Origin: Gammaproteobacteria bacterium
GTDB lineage: Bacteria > Pseudomonadota > Gammaproteobacteria > SZUA-140
DNA: 64,000 nt
Reading direction: 5' to 3'
Assembly (NCBI GenBank): GCA_016712635.1
Contig: JADJQS010000015.1
Coordinates: 248,001-312,000 of the forward strand
Each line of letters begins with the position of its first letter. Positions within the stretch are counted from its first letter, which is position 1. The translations under genes were made by a program, and so were the position numbers. Under the pieces are notes generated by a model. That model saw nothing but the letters and a program-made list of their open reading frames with translations. It searched no databases and had not been told where the DNA came from. Positions 25,191-33,172 of the stretch are shown here, in pieces.

Positions 25191-26084
25191 ATGGAGCATG
25201 GAGATGCACGACAGCATGAGCGAGGTTTGTTGAAACCCGCCACCTTAATCGCCGCTACCTTCCTGTTCCCGTTCGCCTGCCTCATCGGCGGGGCGGCGGC
25301 GGACGAGGCCCCCCGCCGCCCCCCTGCGGTGAGCATCATCATCGACGACCTGGGTAACCGCCTGGGTGCCGGCATGCGCACCGTGGAACTGCCCGGCGCC
25401 GTAACCTGTTCCTTTCTGCCCAACACCCCGCACGCACGGCGCCTCGCGACACAGGCGCACGAGGCCGGCAAGGAGATCATGCTGCATCTGCCGATGCAGG
25501 CGATCGAGGCCCCGCTGCACGACGATGGCGGTCTGGTGGCGACGATGACGCGGCGCGAATTCCTGCGCACGGTGCGCCGCGATCTGCTCGCCGTGCCTCA
25601 TGTCAGCGGGGTCAACAATCACATGGGCAGCCTGCTGACCCAGTTCCGCGGCCACATGGAATGGCTGATGGAGGAGCTGCGTCACTACGAAGGCCTGTAC
25701 TTCGTCGACAGCTTCACCTCGCTGCTGAGCGTGGCGCACAAGGTGGCGGCCGAGCAAAGGGTGCCGACCGTGCGGCGCGACGTCTTTCTCGACGACGTGG
25801 TGGACGAGGCCGCCATCGCGCGACAATTCGACCAGCTGATCGCCGTGGCGCAGCGCAAGGGCACGGCGGTCGCCATCGGTCATCCGCATCCGCAGACGCT
25901 GGCCTTCCTGGAGGCGAACCTCGGGCGCCTGCGCGAGGCCGGCATCGAACTGCTGCCGGTTTCCCAGCTTATCCGCTACCGCCGTTTTCTGGATGAGGAG
26001 GGGCGCACGGTGCTTGCATCGAGAAACCTGTCGCCCGCGGCCGACGCCGAATATCCGGCGCGTCTGATCAGCAACGCCAACTGA
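25191..26084 (+). CDS. yibQ: Divergent polysaccharide deacetylase family protein YibQ
   Basis: A 297-residue exported protein of the DUF610/YibQ group: VSIIIDDLGNRLGAGMRTVE, LPGAVTCSFLPNTPHARRL, GKEIMLHLPMQA, VNNHMGSLLTQ and IGHPHPQTL. These are the NodB-like fold blocks with altered metal ligands. The function is unknown but it co-occurs with envC. The first in-frame ATG gives an odd, charged N-terminus. A TTG at 25230 four bases after GAGG would give a clean signal peptide (LKPATLIAATFLFPFACLIG), so the true start may be there. Confidence 0.9.
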   Translation: MEHGDARQHERGLLKPATLIAATFLFPFACLIGGAAADEAPRRPPAVSIIIDDLGNRLGAGMRTVELPGAVTCSFLPNTPHARRLATQAHEAGKEIMLHLPMQAIEAPLHDDGGLVATMTRREFLRTVRRDLLAVPHVSGVNNHMGSLLTQFRGHMEWLMEELRHYEGLYFVDSFTSLLSVAHKVAAEQRVPTVRRDVFLDDVVDEAAIARQFDQLIAVAQRKGTAVAIGHPHPQTLAFLEANLGRLREAGIELLPVSQLIRYRRFLDEEGRTVLASRNLSPAADAEYPARLISNAN

Positions 26085-26150
26085 TTTCGATCGGGGGGCA
26101 GTCTTAAGTCTGTCACCTGTCATTCACAACTCTGTCCCCCTGTCGTTTGA

Positions 26151-26179
26151 ACGGGGACAGATTTAAAATCAGTCCCCGT
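26151..26179. repeat. REP-like palindrome, unit 3, upstream of the DJ-1 gene
   Basis: Arms ACGGGGAC/GTCCCCGT enclosing AGATTTAAAATCA. A more decayed copy (GGGGGCAGTCTTAAGTCTGT and CTGTCCCCC) precedes it at 26093-26140. The unit ends 20 bp before the ATG of the DJ-1 gene, overlapping where its leader must lie. Confidence 0.72.
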
Positions 26180-26199
26180 CACCGCCGCAGGAGGCCATC

Positions 26200-26754
26200 A
26201 TGGCGAGCGTTCTGGTTCCGCTGGCGCAGGGCTGCGAGGAACTCGAGGCCGTAACGGTCATCGATCTGCTGCGCCGCGCCGGCATCGAGGTGGTCACCGC
26301 CGGCCTGGACGATGGCCCCGTGCGCGCGAGCCGCGGCACCCGCCTGCTTCCGGACACGACGCTGGACGAGGCGGGACGGCGCGACTACGACATGATCGTG
26401 CTGCCGGGCGGCCTGCCCGGCGCAGACCACCTGCGTGACGACGCGCGCGTCATCGCCCTGCTGCAGCGCATGGCCGCCGCGGGGAAATATATCGCTGCCA
26501 TCTGTGCCGCGCCCAAGGTGCTCGCGGCCGCGGGCCTGCTCGACGGCCGCCGCGCCACCGCATACCCGGGCACGCTGGACGGACTGGATGTCCCGCGGCT
26601 TGAATTGTTGCAAGAAGCGGTGGTGCGCGACGGGCACGTCATCACCTCGCGCGGTCCGGGTACCGCACTGGATTTTGCGCTGCAGTTGATCGAGATCCTG
26701 GCCGGACGCGAGACACGAGACCGGGTCGAGGCGGGCCTGCAGCGGGTCGGTTAA
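26200..26754 (+). CDS. DJ-1/PfpI family protein YajL-like
   Basis: 184 residues with the DJ-1 fold: VLVPLAQGCEELEAVTVIDL containing the conserved glutamate, the DMIVLPGGLPGADHL block, and the nucleophile elbow AAICAAPKVLAAAGLL with Cys near residue 103. Members protect against oxidative and carbonyl stress; reported deglycase activity is disputed. Closest in layout to YajL (ThiJ). A good GGAGG precedes the ATG. It is a lone gene bracketed by REP-like palindromes on both sides. Confidence 0.92.
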   Translation: MASVLVPLAQGCEELEAVTVIDLLRRAGIEVVTAGLDDGPVRASRGTRLLPDTTLDEAGRRDYDMIVLPGGLPGADHLRDDARVIALLQRMAAAGKYIAAICAAPKVLAAAGLLDGRRATAYPGTLDGLDVPRLELLQEAVVRDGHVITSRGPGTALDFALQLIEILAGRETRDRVEAGLQRVG

Positions 26755-26757
26755 GAC

Positions 26758-26783
26758 GGGGACCGATTGGAAAATCGGTCCCC
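26758..26783. repeat. REP-like palindrome, unit 4, downstream of the DJ-1 gene
   Basis: Perfect 11-bp arms GGGGACCGATT/AATCGGTCCCC around GGAA, starting 4 bp after the DJ-1 stop codon and 37 bp before the end of ubiB on the other strand. No T run follows, so it is not a typical intrinsic terminator. Confidence 0.75.
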
Positions 26784-26819
26784 GGTGATCGAGTAAAATT
26801 CACCTGCCTCCGTTATTTT

Positions 26820-28470
26820 TTACTCCCGCCCCGCCCCCAGCCAGACCCACAGCAGCATGACGGCGCCGAGCGCGCCGCTCAGCAGTCCGGCGAGATGATA
26901 TGCCCCGCTGTTCCCGCCGAGCAGTATTGCGGCACAGACCAGCAGTCCGCTGCCGGAGACCGCCGCCACGGTGCGCCGGTTGGCGCGCCGGACCGCGCCG
27001 CGCAACTCATCGAGCTGGGGCGAACGCCATTCCAGAGCCAGTTTCTCCTCGTGCAGTCGCTTCAGGGTGTCGTATGCCAGATCGGGCAGCTGCGCGAGCC
27101 TGCCCAGCCAGGTCGGGAGGCGCGTCTTCACCGTCTCGAACAGGGCATAGGCGCCCGCATGTACGACCATCCAGCGCTCGAGGAAGGGCTTCGCCGTGTG
27201 CCACAGGTCGAGATCCGGATACAGCTGCCGGCCCAGACCCTCGATGTTGAGCAGGGTCTTCTGCAGCAGCACCAGCTGCGGCTGCACCACCATGTTGAAG
27301 CGGCGCGCGGTCTGGAACAGGTGCAGCAGCAGGCGGCCGAACGAGATGTCCTTCAGCGGGCGTTCGAAGATCGGTTCGCACACCGTGCGGATCGCGGCCT
27401 CGAACTCGTCGATGCGGGTGCCGGCCGGCACCCAGCCGGATTCCACGTGCAGCTCCGCCACGCGGCGGTAGTCGCGGTTGAAGAAGGCGAGAAAGTTTTC
27501 CGCCAGATAGCGCTGGTCCCTCCGGGCTCAGCGTACCCATGATGCCGAAGTCGACCGCGATGTAGCGCCCCTCGGGGGAGACGAAGATGTTGCCGGGGTG
27601 CATGTCGGCATGGAAGAAGTTGTGGCTGAACACCTGCGTGAAGAAGATCTCGACGCCGCGCTCCGACAAAGCCTTGAGGTCGACGCCCGCGCGCCGCAGG
27701 GCGTCGATGTCGCTGATCGGGATTCCGGAGATGCGTTCCATCACCATGACGTTGGGACGGGTCTGCGGCCAGAATACCTCGGGGACGTAGAGCAGGGGCG
27801 ATTCCACGAAGTTGCGCCGCAGCTGCGAGGCGTTGGCCGCCTCGCGCACGAGGTCGAGCTCGTCCAGGATGGTCTTCTCGTACTCGGCCACCACCTCGCG
27901 CGGGCGCAGCCGGCGTCCTTCCGCCCAGTAGCGCTCGGCGAGGTCCGCCAGCGTGTGCAGCAGTCCGATATCGCGCCGGATGACCTTGCGGATGCCGGGG
28001 CGAACCACCTTGACGATCACGGAGCGGCCGTCTGGCAGCGTTGCGCCGTGCACCTGGGCGATCGAGGCGGAGGCGATCGGCGTCTCGTCGAAGGAGGCGA
28101 ACACGGCGCCGAGCGGCTGCCCGTAGGCGCGCTCGATCAGTTCGCGCGCGACCGCGCCGGGGAACGGCGCGACGTCGTCCTGCAGGCGGGCGAACTCGTC
28201 GGCGATGTCGTCCGGCAGCAGGTCGCGCCGGGTCGAGAGGATCTGGCCGAACTTGACGAACAGGGGGCCGAGCTCCTCCAGCGCCAGGCGCAGGCGCACG
28301 GCGCGCGGCGCGCGCGCGCGCCGGAACCAGTTCCACGGCAGCAGGTAGAGCGCGAAGCGGACGGGCCGGAACAGGTGGGTCGCGAACACGATCTCGTCCA
28401 GGCCGTGCCTGATGAGCACGCGGTTGATGTGCAGCAGGCGCAGGACCTGGCCCGGGCGGATCCGCATCAT
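26820..28470 (-). pseudogene. ubiB: UbiB ubiquinone biosynthesis atypical kinase, interrupted by a one-base frameshift (possibly a sequence error)
   Basis: UbiB is an ABC1/ADCK-type ATPase needed for ubiquinone synthesis. The first frame from ATG 28470 carries the KxGQ motif FVKFGQILSTRRDLLP, the alanine-rich loop ASASIAQVHGA, HADMHPGNIFV and VDFGIMGTLSPE, then breaks. The rest (DQRYLAENFLAFFNRDYRRV onward, ending in two membrane helices) continues in another frame to 26820. Removing one base from the CCC at 27518-27520 restores a 549-residue protein, the family length. Both halves are well conserved, so either an assembly error or a very recent mutation is likely. It overlaps ubiJ by four bases. 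Confidence 0.9.
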
Positions 28471-29114
28471 GTCGCCTCGCCGCCCCGGTCTTTATCCAGA
28501 CGGCGCAGCAGCCGCGCGATGCGCTGTTCCAGGCGGTCGGCATCGGTGCGCAGGAGGTCCACCGCGGCGAGGAATTCCTCGACCTCCGCGCGCTGCGGCA
28601 CAAGGCGGGCCTCCTCGTGCAGATACTCGTCGAGGTTGTCCGCCATGCCGGCGCCGGTCTCGCGCGACCAGCGGCCCAGGCTGCGCGCGATGTTGCCGAG
28701 CTTGTGCGCGGCGATGTCGCCGACGAGATGCGAGGCGTGCTCCTCCCAGTCGATATCGATGCCGTCGAGGATGGATTTCAGGCGCCGCCCGATTTCGGTG
28801 TCGCCCTCGATGCGCAGGTCGTCGCCGAACAGCTCCCGCCGTCCGCCGCGACCCAGCGCGCCGCGCAGCAGGCCGAGCGGCGTACCCGCGAAGACGGCGT
28901 CCGGTGCGCGTTCGAGCGCGGGAGCGAGCTCAATGCCCGCCGTCCCCGGCAGGATATAGAAACTGACATCGAACGGGCGCAGGCGAACCTCGATCGCCTT
29001 GCCGGACAGGGCGGCGAGCCGGTCGAGCGTGGACGGATCGAGCCGCAGTCCGCGGTTGAGCGCCGCCTGCAGCGGGGCGAGTACCGTGGTGGTCAGGAGC
29101 GTGTTCAGGCTCAC
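28467..29114 (-). CDS. ubiJ: Ubiquinone biosynthesis accessory factor UbiJ (SCP2 domain)
   Basis: A 215-residue protein with an N-terminal SCP2 lipid-binding domain (about 1-110, including FDVSFYILPGTAGIELAPAL and GGRRELFGDDLRIEGDTEIG) and a C-terminal coiled coil. It assembles the aerobic ubiquinone complex together with UbiK and presents polyprenyl substrates. The order ubiE-ubiJ-ubiB is conserved across gammaproteobacteria. Its stop overlaps the ubiB start (ATGA). Confidence 0.93.
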   Translation of the reverse strand: MSLNTLLTTTVLAPLQAALNRGLRLDPSTLDRLAALSGKAIEVRLRPFDVSFYILPGTAGIELAPALERAPDAVFAGTPLGLLRGALGRGGRRELFGDDLRIEGDTEIGRRLKSILDGIDIDWEEHASHLVGDIAAHKLGNIARSLGRWSRETGAGMADNLDEYLHEEARLVPQRAEVEEFLAAVDLLRTDADRLEQRIARLLRRLDKDRGGEAT

Positions 29115-29135
29115 GCGTATCGGCCCCGGCGCGCT

Positions 29136-29897
29136 TCAGAGCTTGTAGCCGCGGTGCAGCGCAACGACGCCGGCGGTGAGATTGAGGTAATCGCAGCGCG
29201 CGAAACCTGCGCCCTCCATCAGGGACTTGAGCTCGTCCTGGGGGGGATGCATGCGGATCGATTCGGCCAGATAGCGATAGCTCGCCTCGTCACGGGCCAC
29301 CAGCCTGCCGATCAGGGGCAGGATCCTGAAGGAGTACTGGTCGTAGAGCTGCGCCACCGGCGCCAGCGTCGGACGCGTGAACTCGAGCACCAGCAGGCGG
29401 CCGCCCGGCCGCAGCACCCTGTGCATGGAGGCCAGCGCGGCCGCCTTGTCGGTCACGTTGCGCAGGCCGAAACCGATTATGACGAGATCGAAGCTGTTGT
29501 CGGCGAAGGGCAGGCGCTCGGCGTCGGCCTGCACATAGGCGATGTTGCCCGCCACGCCGCGGTCGAGCAGGCGGTCGCGTCCGAGCCCCAGCATCGCCGC
29601 GTTGATGTCGGCGGCGATCACCGTGCCGTCGGCCCCGACGCGCGCGGAGAGCTGCCGGCTCAGGTCGCCGGTGCCGGCGGCGATATCGAGCACGCGCTGC
29701 CCGGGGCGCACACCGGCGATCTCGATCGTGAAGCGCTTCCACAGCCGGTGCACGCCGAACGACATCAGGTCGTTCATCAGATCGTAGCGCCCGGCGACGG
29801 AGTCGAAGACGCCACGGACACGCCCGCTCTTCTCCGCGGCCGGGATCTGCGCGAAGCCGAAGTGGGTATGGCCGGTCTTGTCGGTCGGATGTTTCAT
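29136..29897 (-). CDS. ubiE: Ubiquinone/menaquinone C-methyltransferase UbiE
   Basis: SAM-dependent C-methyltransferase of ubiquinone (and menaquinone) synthesis. The 253 residues show THFGFAQIPAAEKSGRVRGV, FDSVAGRYDLMNDLMSFGVH, the SAM motif VLDIAAGTGDLSRQL, DAERLPFADNSFDLVIIGFG, GLRNVTDKAAALASMHRVLR and a C-terminal GGVVALHRGYK-like tail. The ATG at 29897 gives the usual start MKHPTDKTGHTHFGF; further upstream the frame is unlike the family. Confidence 0.97.
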   Translation of the reverse strand: MKHPTDKTGHTHFGFAQIPAAEKSGRVRGVFDSVAGRYDLMNDLMSFGVHRLWKRFTIEIAGVRPGQRVLDIAAGTGDLSRQLSARVGADGTVIAADINAAMLGLGRDRLLDRGVAGNIAYVQADAERLPFADNSFDLVIIGFGLRNVTDKAAALASMHRVLRPGGRLLVLEFTRPTLAPVAQLYDQYSFRILPLIGRLVARDEASYRYLAESIRMHPPQDELKSLMEGAGFARCDYLNLTAGVVALHRGYKL

Positions 29898-29925
29898 GGC
29901 CGGGTCTCTCCGCCGGGGGCCGGCG

Positions 29926-30297
29926 TTAGCTGGATGCCTTGCGTTCATGGCCGGCCTGGCGCAGGCGCTGGAGGTAATCGTCCCACAACTCCTCGCGCCG
30001 GGCGCCCAGACGGTAGAGCAGGTCCCATGAGTAGAGTCCGCTGTCATGCCCGTCGTCGAACACCAGCTTGACCGCGTAGGTGCCCACCGGTTCGATCGCC
30101 TTGATGTTCACATCCTCCTTGCCGACCTGCAGCACCTCCTGGCCGGGCCCGTGCCCGCGCACCTCGGCGGAGGGGGAGTATACGCGCAGCAGTTCGCAGG
30201 GCAGCTCGAAGCGGGCGCCGTCGTCAAAGGCGATCGCGAGCACGCGTGACTTCTGGTGCAGGCGGATCTCGCTCGGCCTGGGCTGCTGTTGCGTCAT
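29926..30297 (-). CDS. DUF971 (gamma-butyrobetaine hydroxylase-like N-terminal domain) protein
   Basis: A 123-residue stand-alone DUF971 protein: PSEIRLHQKSRVLAIAFDDG, FELPCELLRVYSPSAEVRGH and AVKLVFDDGHDSGLYSWDLL. The same domain precedes the dioxygenase in carnitine-pathway enzymes and is found near Fe-S assembly genes; alone, its function is unknown. The hslVU-DUF971-ubiE order is also seen in Pseudomonas. The 25-bp gap to hslU suggests one transcript. Confidence 0.92.
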   Translation of the reverse strand: MTQQQPRPSEIRLHQKSRVLAIAFDDGARFELPCELLRVYSPSAEVRGHGPGQEVLQVGKEDVNIKAIEPVGTYAVKLVFDDGHDSGLYSWDLLYRLGARREELWDDYLQRLRQAGHERKASS

Positions 30298-30322
30298 GTC
30301 ATCAGTTCCTTGGCGCGGGACA

Positions 30323-31654
30323 TTACAGGATATACCGGCTGAGGTCCTCGTTCTCGACCAGTTTGCCGAGGTGGAGGTCGACATAGGGCGCGTCGATGTG
30401 AACCTGCTGGCCGGGCTGGTCCGAAGCCTCGTAGGACAGCGTCTCCATCACCCGCTCCATGACGGTGTGCAGGCGGCGCGCACCGATGTTCTCCGAGCGC
30501 TCATTGACCTGCCAGGCGATCTCGGCGAGGCGCGCGATGCCGTCCGCACTGAATTCGACGGTGACGTTCTCGGTGGCGAGCAGCGCCTGGTACTGCTCGG
30601 TGAGCGAGGCGTCCGGCTCGGTGAGGATGCGCACGAAGTCCTCCGCCGTCAGCGCGTCGAGTTCGACGCGGATCGGCAGGCGCCCCTGCAGTTCGGGAAT
30701 CAGGTCCGACGGCTTGCTCAGGTGGAAGGCGCCGGAGGCGATGAACAGGATGTGGTCGCTCTTCACCATGCCGTGCTTGGTGTTGACCGTGCAACCTTCT
30801 ACCAGCGGCAGCAGGTCGCGCTGCACGCCCTCGCGCGACACGTCCGGCCCGTGGGAGTCGGAGCGGCGGGTGATCTTGTCGATCTCGTCGATGAACACGA
30901 TGCCGTTCTGTTCCACGCTCTCGAGCGCGCGCGTCTTGATGTCCTCCTCGTTGACCAGTTTGGCGCTCTCCTCGTCGGTGATCAGCTTGAAGGCGTCGCG
31001 GATCGGCAGGCGGCGCTTCTTTGTGCGCTGGCCGGCGAGGTTCTGGAACAGCCCCTGCAGCTGGTTGCTCATCTCCTCCATGCCGGGCGGCGCCATGATC
31101 TCCACCCCGACGGAGGCCACGCTCAGCTCGACGTCCACCTCCTTGTCATCAAGCTCGCCTTCGCGCAGTTTCTTGCGGAACTTCTGCCGCGTGGCGCCCC
31201 CGCCGGATTCAGGGCCGGCCTCGGCCTCGCCGCCGCGCGCCGGGGGCAGCAGAAGATCGAGGATGCGGTCCTCGGCCAGATCCTCGGCGCGGCGGCGCAC
31301 GCGCCTGATTTCGAGCTCGCGCGTCATCTTGATGGCGACGTCGACGAGGTCGCGCACGATGGACTCGACGTCGCGGCCGACGTAGCCGACCTCGGTGAAC
31401 TTGCTCGCCTCCACCTTGATGAAGGGGGCGTTGACGAGGCGCGCGACGCGGCGCGCGATCTCGGTCTTGCCGACGCCGGTCGGACCGATCATCAGGATAT
31501 TTTTCGGCGTGATCTCGTTGCGCAGTTCGCCCGCCACCTGCATGCGCCGCCAGCGGTTGCGCAGCGCGATGGCGACGGCGCGCTTGGCCGCGGCCTGGCC
31601 GATGATGTGCTTGTCCAGCTCCTGGACGATCTCGCGAGGGGTCATCTCGGACAT
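30323..31654 (-). CDS. hslU: ATP-dependent protease ATPase subunit HslU
   Basis: AAA+ unfoldase of the HslUV (ClpYQ) protease. The 443 residues equal the family length. It starts MSEMTPREIVQELDKHIIGQ, with the Walker A motif IGPTGVGKTEIARR near residue 57, the pore motif GYVGRD near 91, Walker B IVFIDEIDKI near 250, the I-domain in between, and the C-terminal sensor-2 region ENIGARRLHTVMERVMETLS. Immediately downstream of hslV. Confidence 0.98.
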   Translation of the reverse strand: MSEMTPREIVQELDKHIIGQAAAKRAVAIALRNRWRRMQVAGELRNEITPKNILMIGPTGVGKTEIARRVARLVNAPFIKVEASKFTEVGYVGRDVESIVRDLVDVAIKMTRELEIRRVRRRAEDLAEDRILDLLLPPARGGEAEAGPESGGGATRQKFRKKLREGELDDKEVDVELSVASVGVEIMAPPGMEEMSNQLQGLFQNLAGQRTKKRRLPIRDAFKLITDEESAKLVNEEDIKTRALESVEQNGIVFIDEIDKITRRSDSHGPDVSREGVQRDLLPLVEGCTVNTKHGMVKSDHILFIASGAFHLSKPSDLIPELQGRLPIRVELDALTAEDFVRILTEPDASLTEQYQALLATENVTVEFSADGIARLAEIAWQVNERSENIGARRLHTVMERVMETLSYEASDQPGQQVHIDAPYVDLHLGKLVENEDLSRYIL

Positions 31655-31673
31655 AAGGTTTCGCTTCCCGCCG

Positions 31674-32216
31674 TCAGCCTGCGGCCAGCTCTTCGATGGT
31701 GAGGTTTGTGTTTGTGTACACACAGATCTCCGCGGCGATGGTGAGCGACTTCTGCACGATGGCGCGCGCGTCCAGCTCCGAATTCTCCAGCAGCGCGCGC
31801 GCGGCGGCGAGCGCGTAGAAGCCGCCCGAGCCGATCGCCATCAGGCTGTGCTCCGGTTCGATGACATCGCCGTTGCCGGAGATGATCAGCGAATCCTTCG
31901 CGTCCGCCACCGCGAGCAGGGCCTCCAGCCGGCGCAGCATGCGGTCGGTGCGCCAGTCCTTGGCGAGCTCCACCGCGGAACGGGCGAGGTTGCCCGAGTG
32001 TTTTTCCAGCTTGGCCTCGAAGCGCTCGAACAGGGTGAAGGCGTCCGCCGTGCCGCCCGCGAAGCCGGCCAGCACGCGCCCGTTGTACAGGCTGCGCACC
32101 TTGCGTGCATTGCCCTTCATGATGGTGGCGCCGAGCGAGACCTGGCCGTCGCCGCCGATCACCACGCGGCCGCCGCGGCGTACCGAGAGGATGGTGGTGC
32201 CGTGGTACTGTTCCAA
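31674..32216 (-). CDS. hslV: ATP-dependent protease subunit HslV (TTG start)
   Basis: Proteasome-like threonine peptidase partner of HslU, a dodecamer in the cytoplasm. The catalytic threonine is exposed by processing in EQYHGTTILSVRRGGRVV. Other blocks are GDGQVSLGATIMKGNARKVR, LAGFAGGTADAFTLFERFE and GSGGFYALAAARALL. There is no ATG at the expected place. A TTG at 32216 preceded by AGGGA begins exactly at the family N-terminus, giving 180 residues. A longer frame reaching 32306 is improbable. Confidence 0.95.
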   Translation of the reverse strand: MEQYHGTTILSVRRGGRVVIGGDGQVSLGATIMKGNARKVRSLYNGRVLAGFAGGTADAFTLFERFEAKLEKHSGNLARSAVELAKDWRTDRMLRRLEALLAVADAKDSLIISGNGDVIEPEHSLMAIGSGGFYALAAARALLENSELDARAIVQKSLTIAAEICVYTNTNLTIEELAAG

Positions 32217-32414
32217 GATCCGTTCCCTGCTGTGAATGGCGGTGGAGCCGGCAATTGTACACCAAGGCGGCGGCGGCCAGAAAATGCGCCCCCCGCGGGC
32301 GATCACCCCCAGGATTCACGCGGGCGAGGGCATCCGCGGCTGGGCGCGGCGCGCCATTCGATTATACTGGACCGTCGGAGGCATGCCGCCCGATCCCTGC
32401 GCCGGAGGATTCCC

Positions 32415-33062
32415 ATGTTCACGCGCCCCGTCTTTATCGTCGCCGTTCTCGCGGCGGTCATGGCCGCCGTACTGGCCTACGACCGTCACCGGGCCGATCG
32501 CGCGGCCGCGCCGCCAGCCGGTGGCGGCGAACTCGTGCGGCCGCACTCGCCGGTGCTCGGTCCCGTCGACGCGCCGGTCACCATCGTCGAATTCTTCGAC
32601 CCCTCCTGCGAGGCGTGCCGGGCCTTCCATCCGGTCGTGAAGCAGATCCTCGCGATGTTCCCGGGGGACGTGCGCCTGGTCATGAGATACACCCCCTTCC
32701 ATCAGGGTTCGGACGAGGCGGTGCGGATCATCGAGGCGGCGCGCATGCAGGGACAGTTTGAGCCGGTGCTTGAGGCGCTGCTGGCGCGGCAGGCGGAATG
32801 GGCGGTCCACGGCGCGCCCGACCTGGACCAGGCGTGGAACATCGCCGGCGCGGCCGGGCTCGATGTCGGGCGCGCCCGCGGCCAGGCCTCTTCACCCGCG
32901 ATCGACCTCGTCATGAAGCAGGACATCGCCGACGCCCAGGCCCGCGGCGTGGAGCAGACCCCGACGTTTTTCGTCAACGGAAAGCCGCTGTCGTCGTTCG
33001 GTGCGCAGCAACTGCTCGACCTGGTCGGGAGCGAGGTGCGCAGCATCAATCCGGGGGGTTGA
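32415..33062 (+). CDS. DsbA-family thioredoxin-fold disulfide oxidoreductase
   Basis: A 215-residue exported protein. An N-terminal hydrophobic segment (about 5-22) acts as signal or anchor. The thioredoxin fold with an inserted helical domain follows: PVTIVEFFDPSCEACRAFHP contains the CEAC active site, then MRYTPFHQGSDEAVRIIEAA, and the cis-proline loop VEQTPTFFVNGKPL. It resembles DsbA/BdbD-type thiol oxidoreductases of the periplasm. The partner is not in the window. It is transcribed divergently from hslV, with a -10-like TATACT near 32366. Confidence 0.88.
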   Translation: MFTRPVFIVAVLAAVMAAVLAYDRHRADRAAAPPAGGGELVRPHSPVLGPVDAPVTIVEFFDPSCEACRAFHPVVKQILAMFPGDVRLVMRYTPFHQGSDEAVRIIEAARMQGQFEPVLEALLARQAEWAVHGAPDLDQAWNIAGAAGLDVGRARGQASSPAIDLVMKQDIADAQARGVEQTPTFFVNGKPLSSFGAQQLLDLVGSEVRSINPGG

Positions 33063-33172
33063 GGCAGAAGCCGCTTGCAGCGGATAGAGGCTGCCTGGTA
33101 GAGCCAGTGTCTCCGTCGGAATCCATGCGCGCGATTGTCCGTTATCGATGGCGCCGGCCGGACATCACGCGG

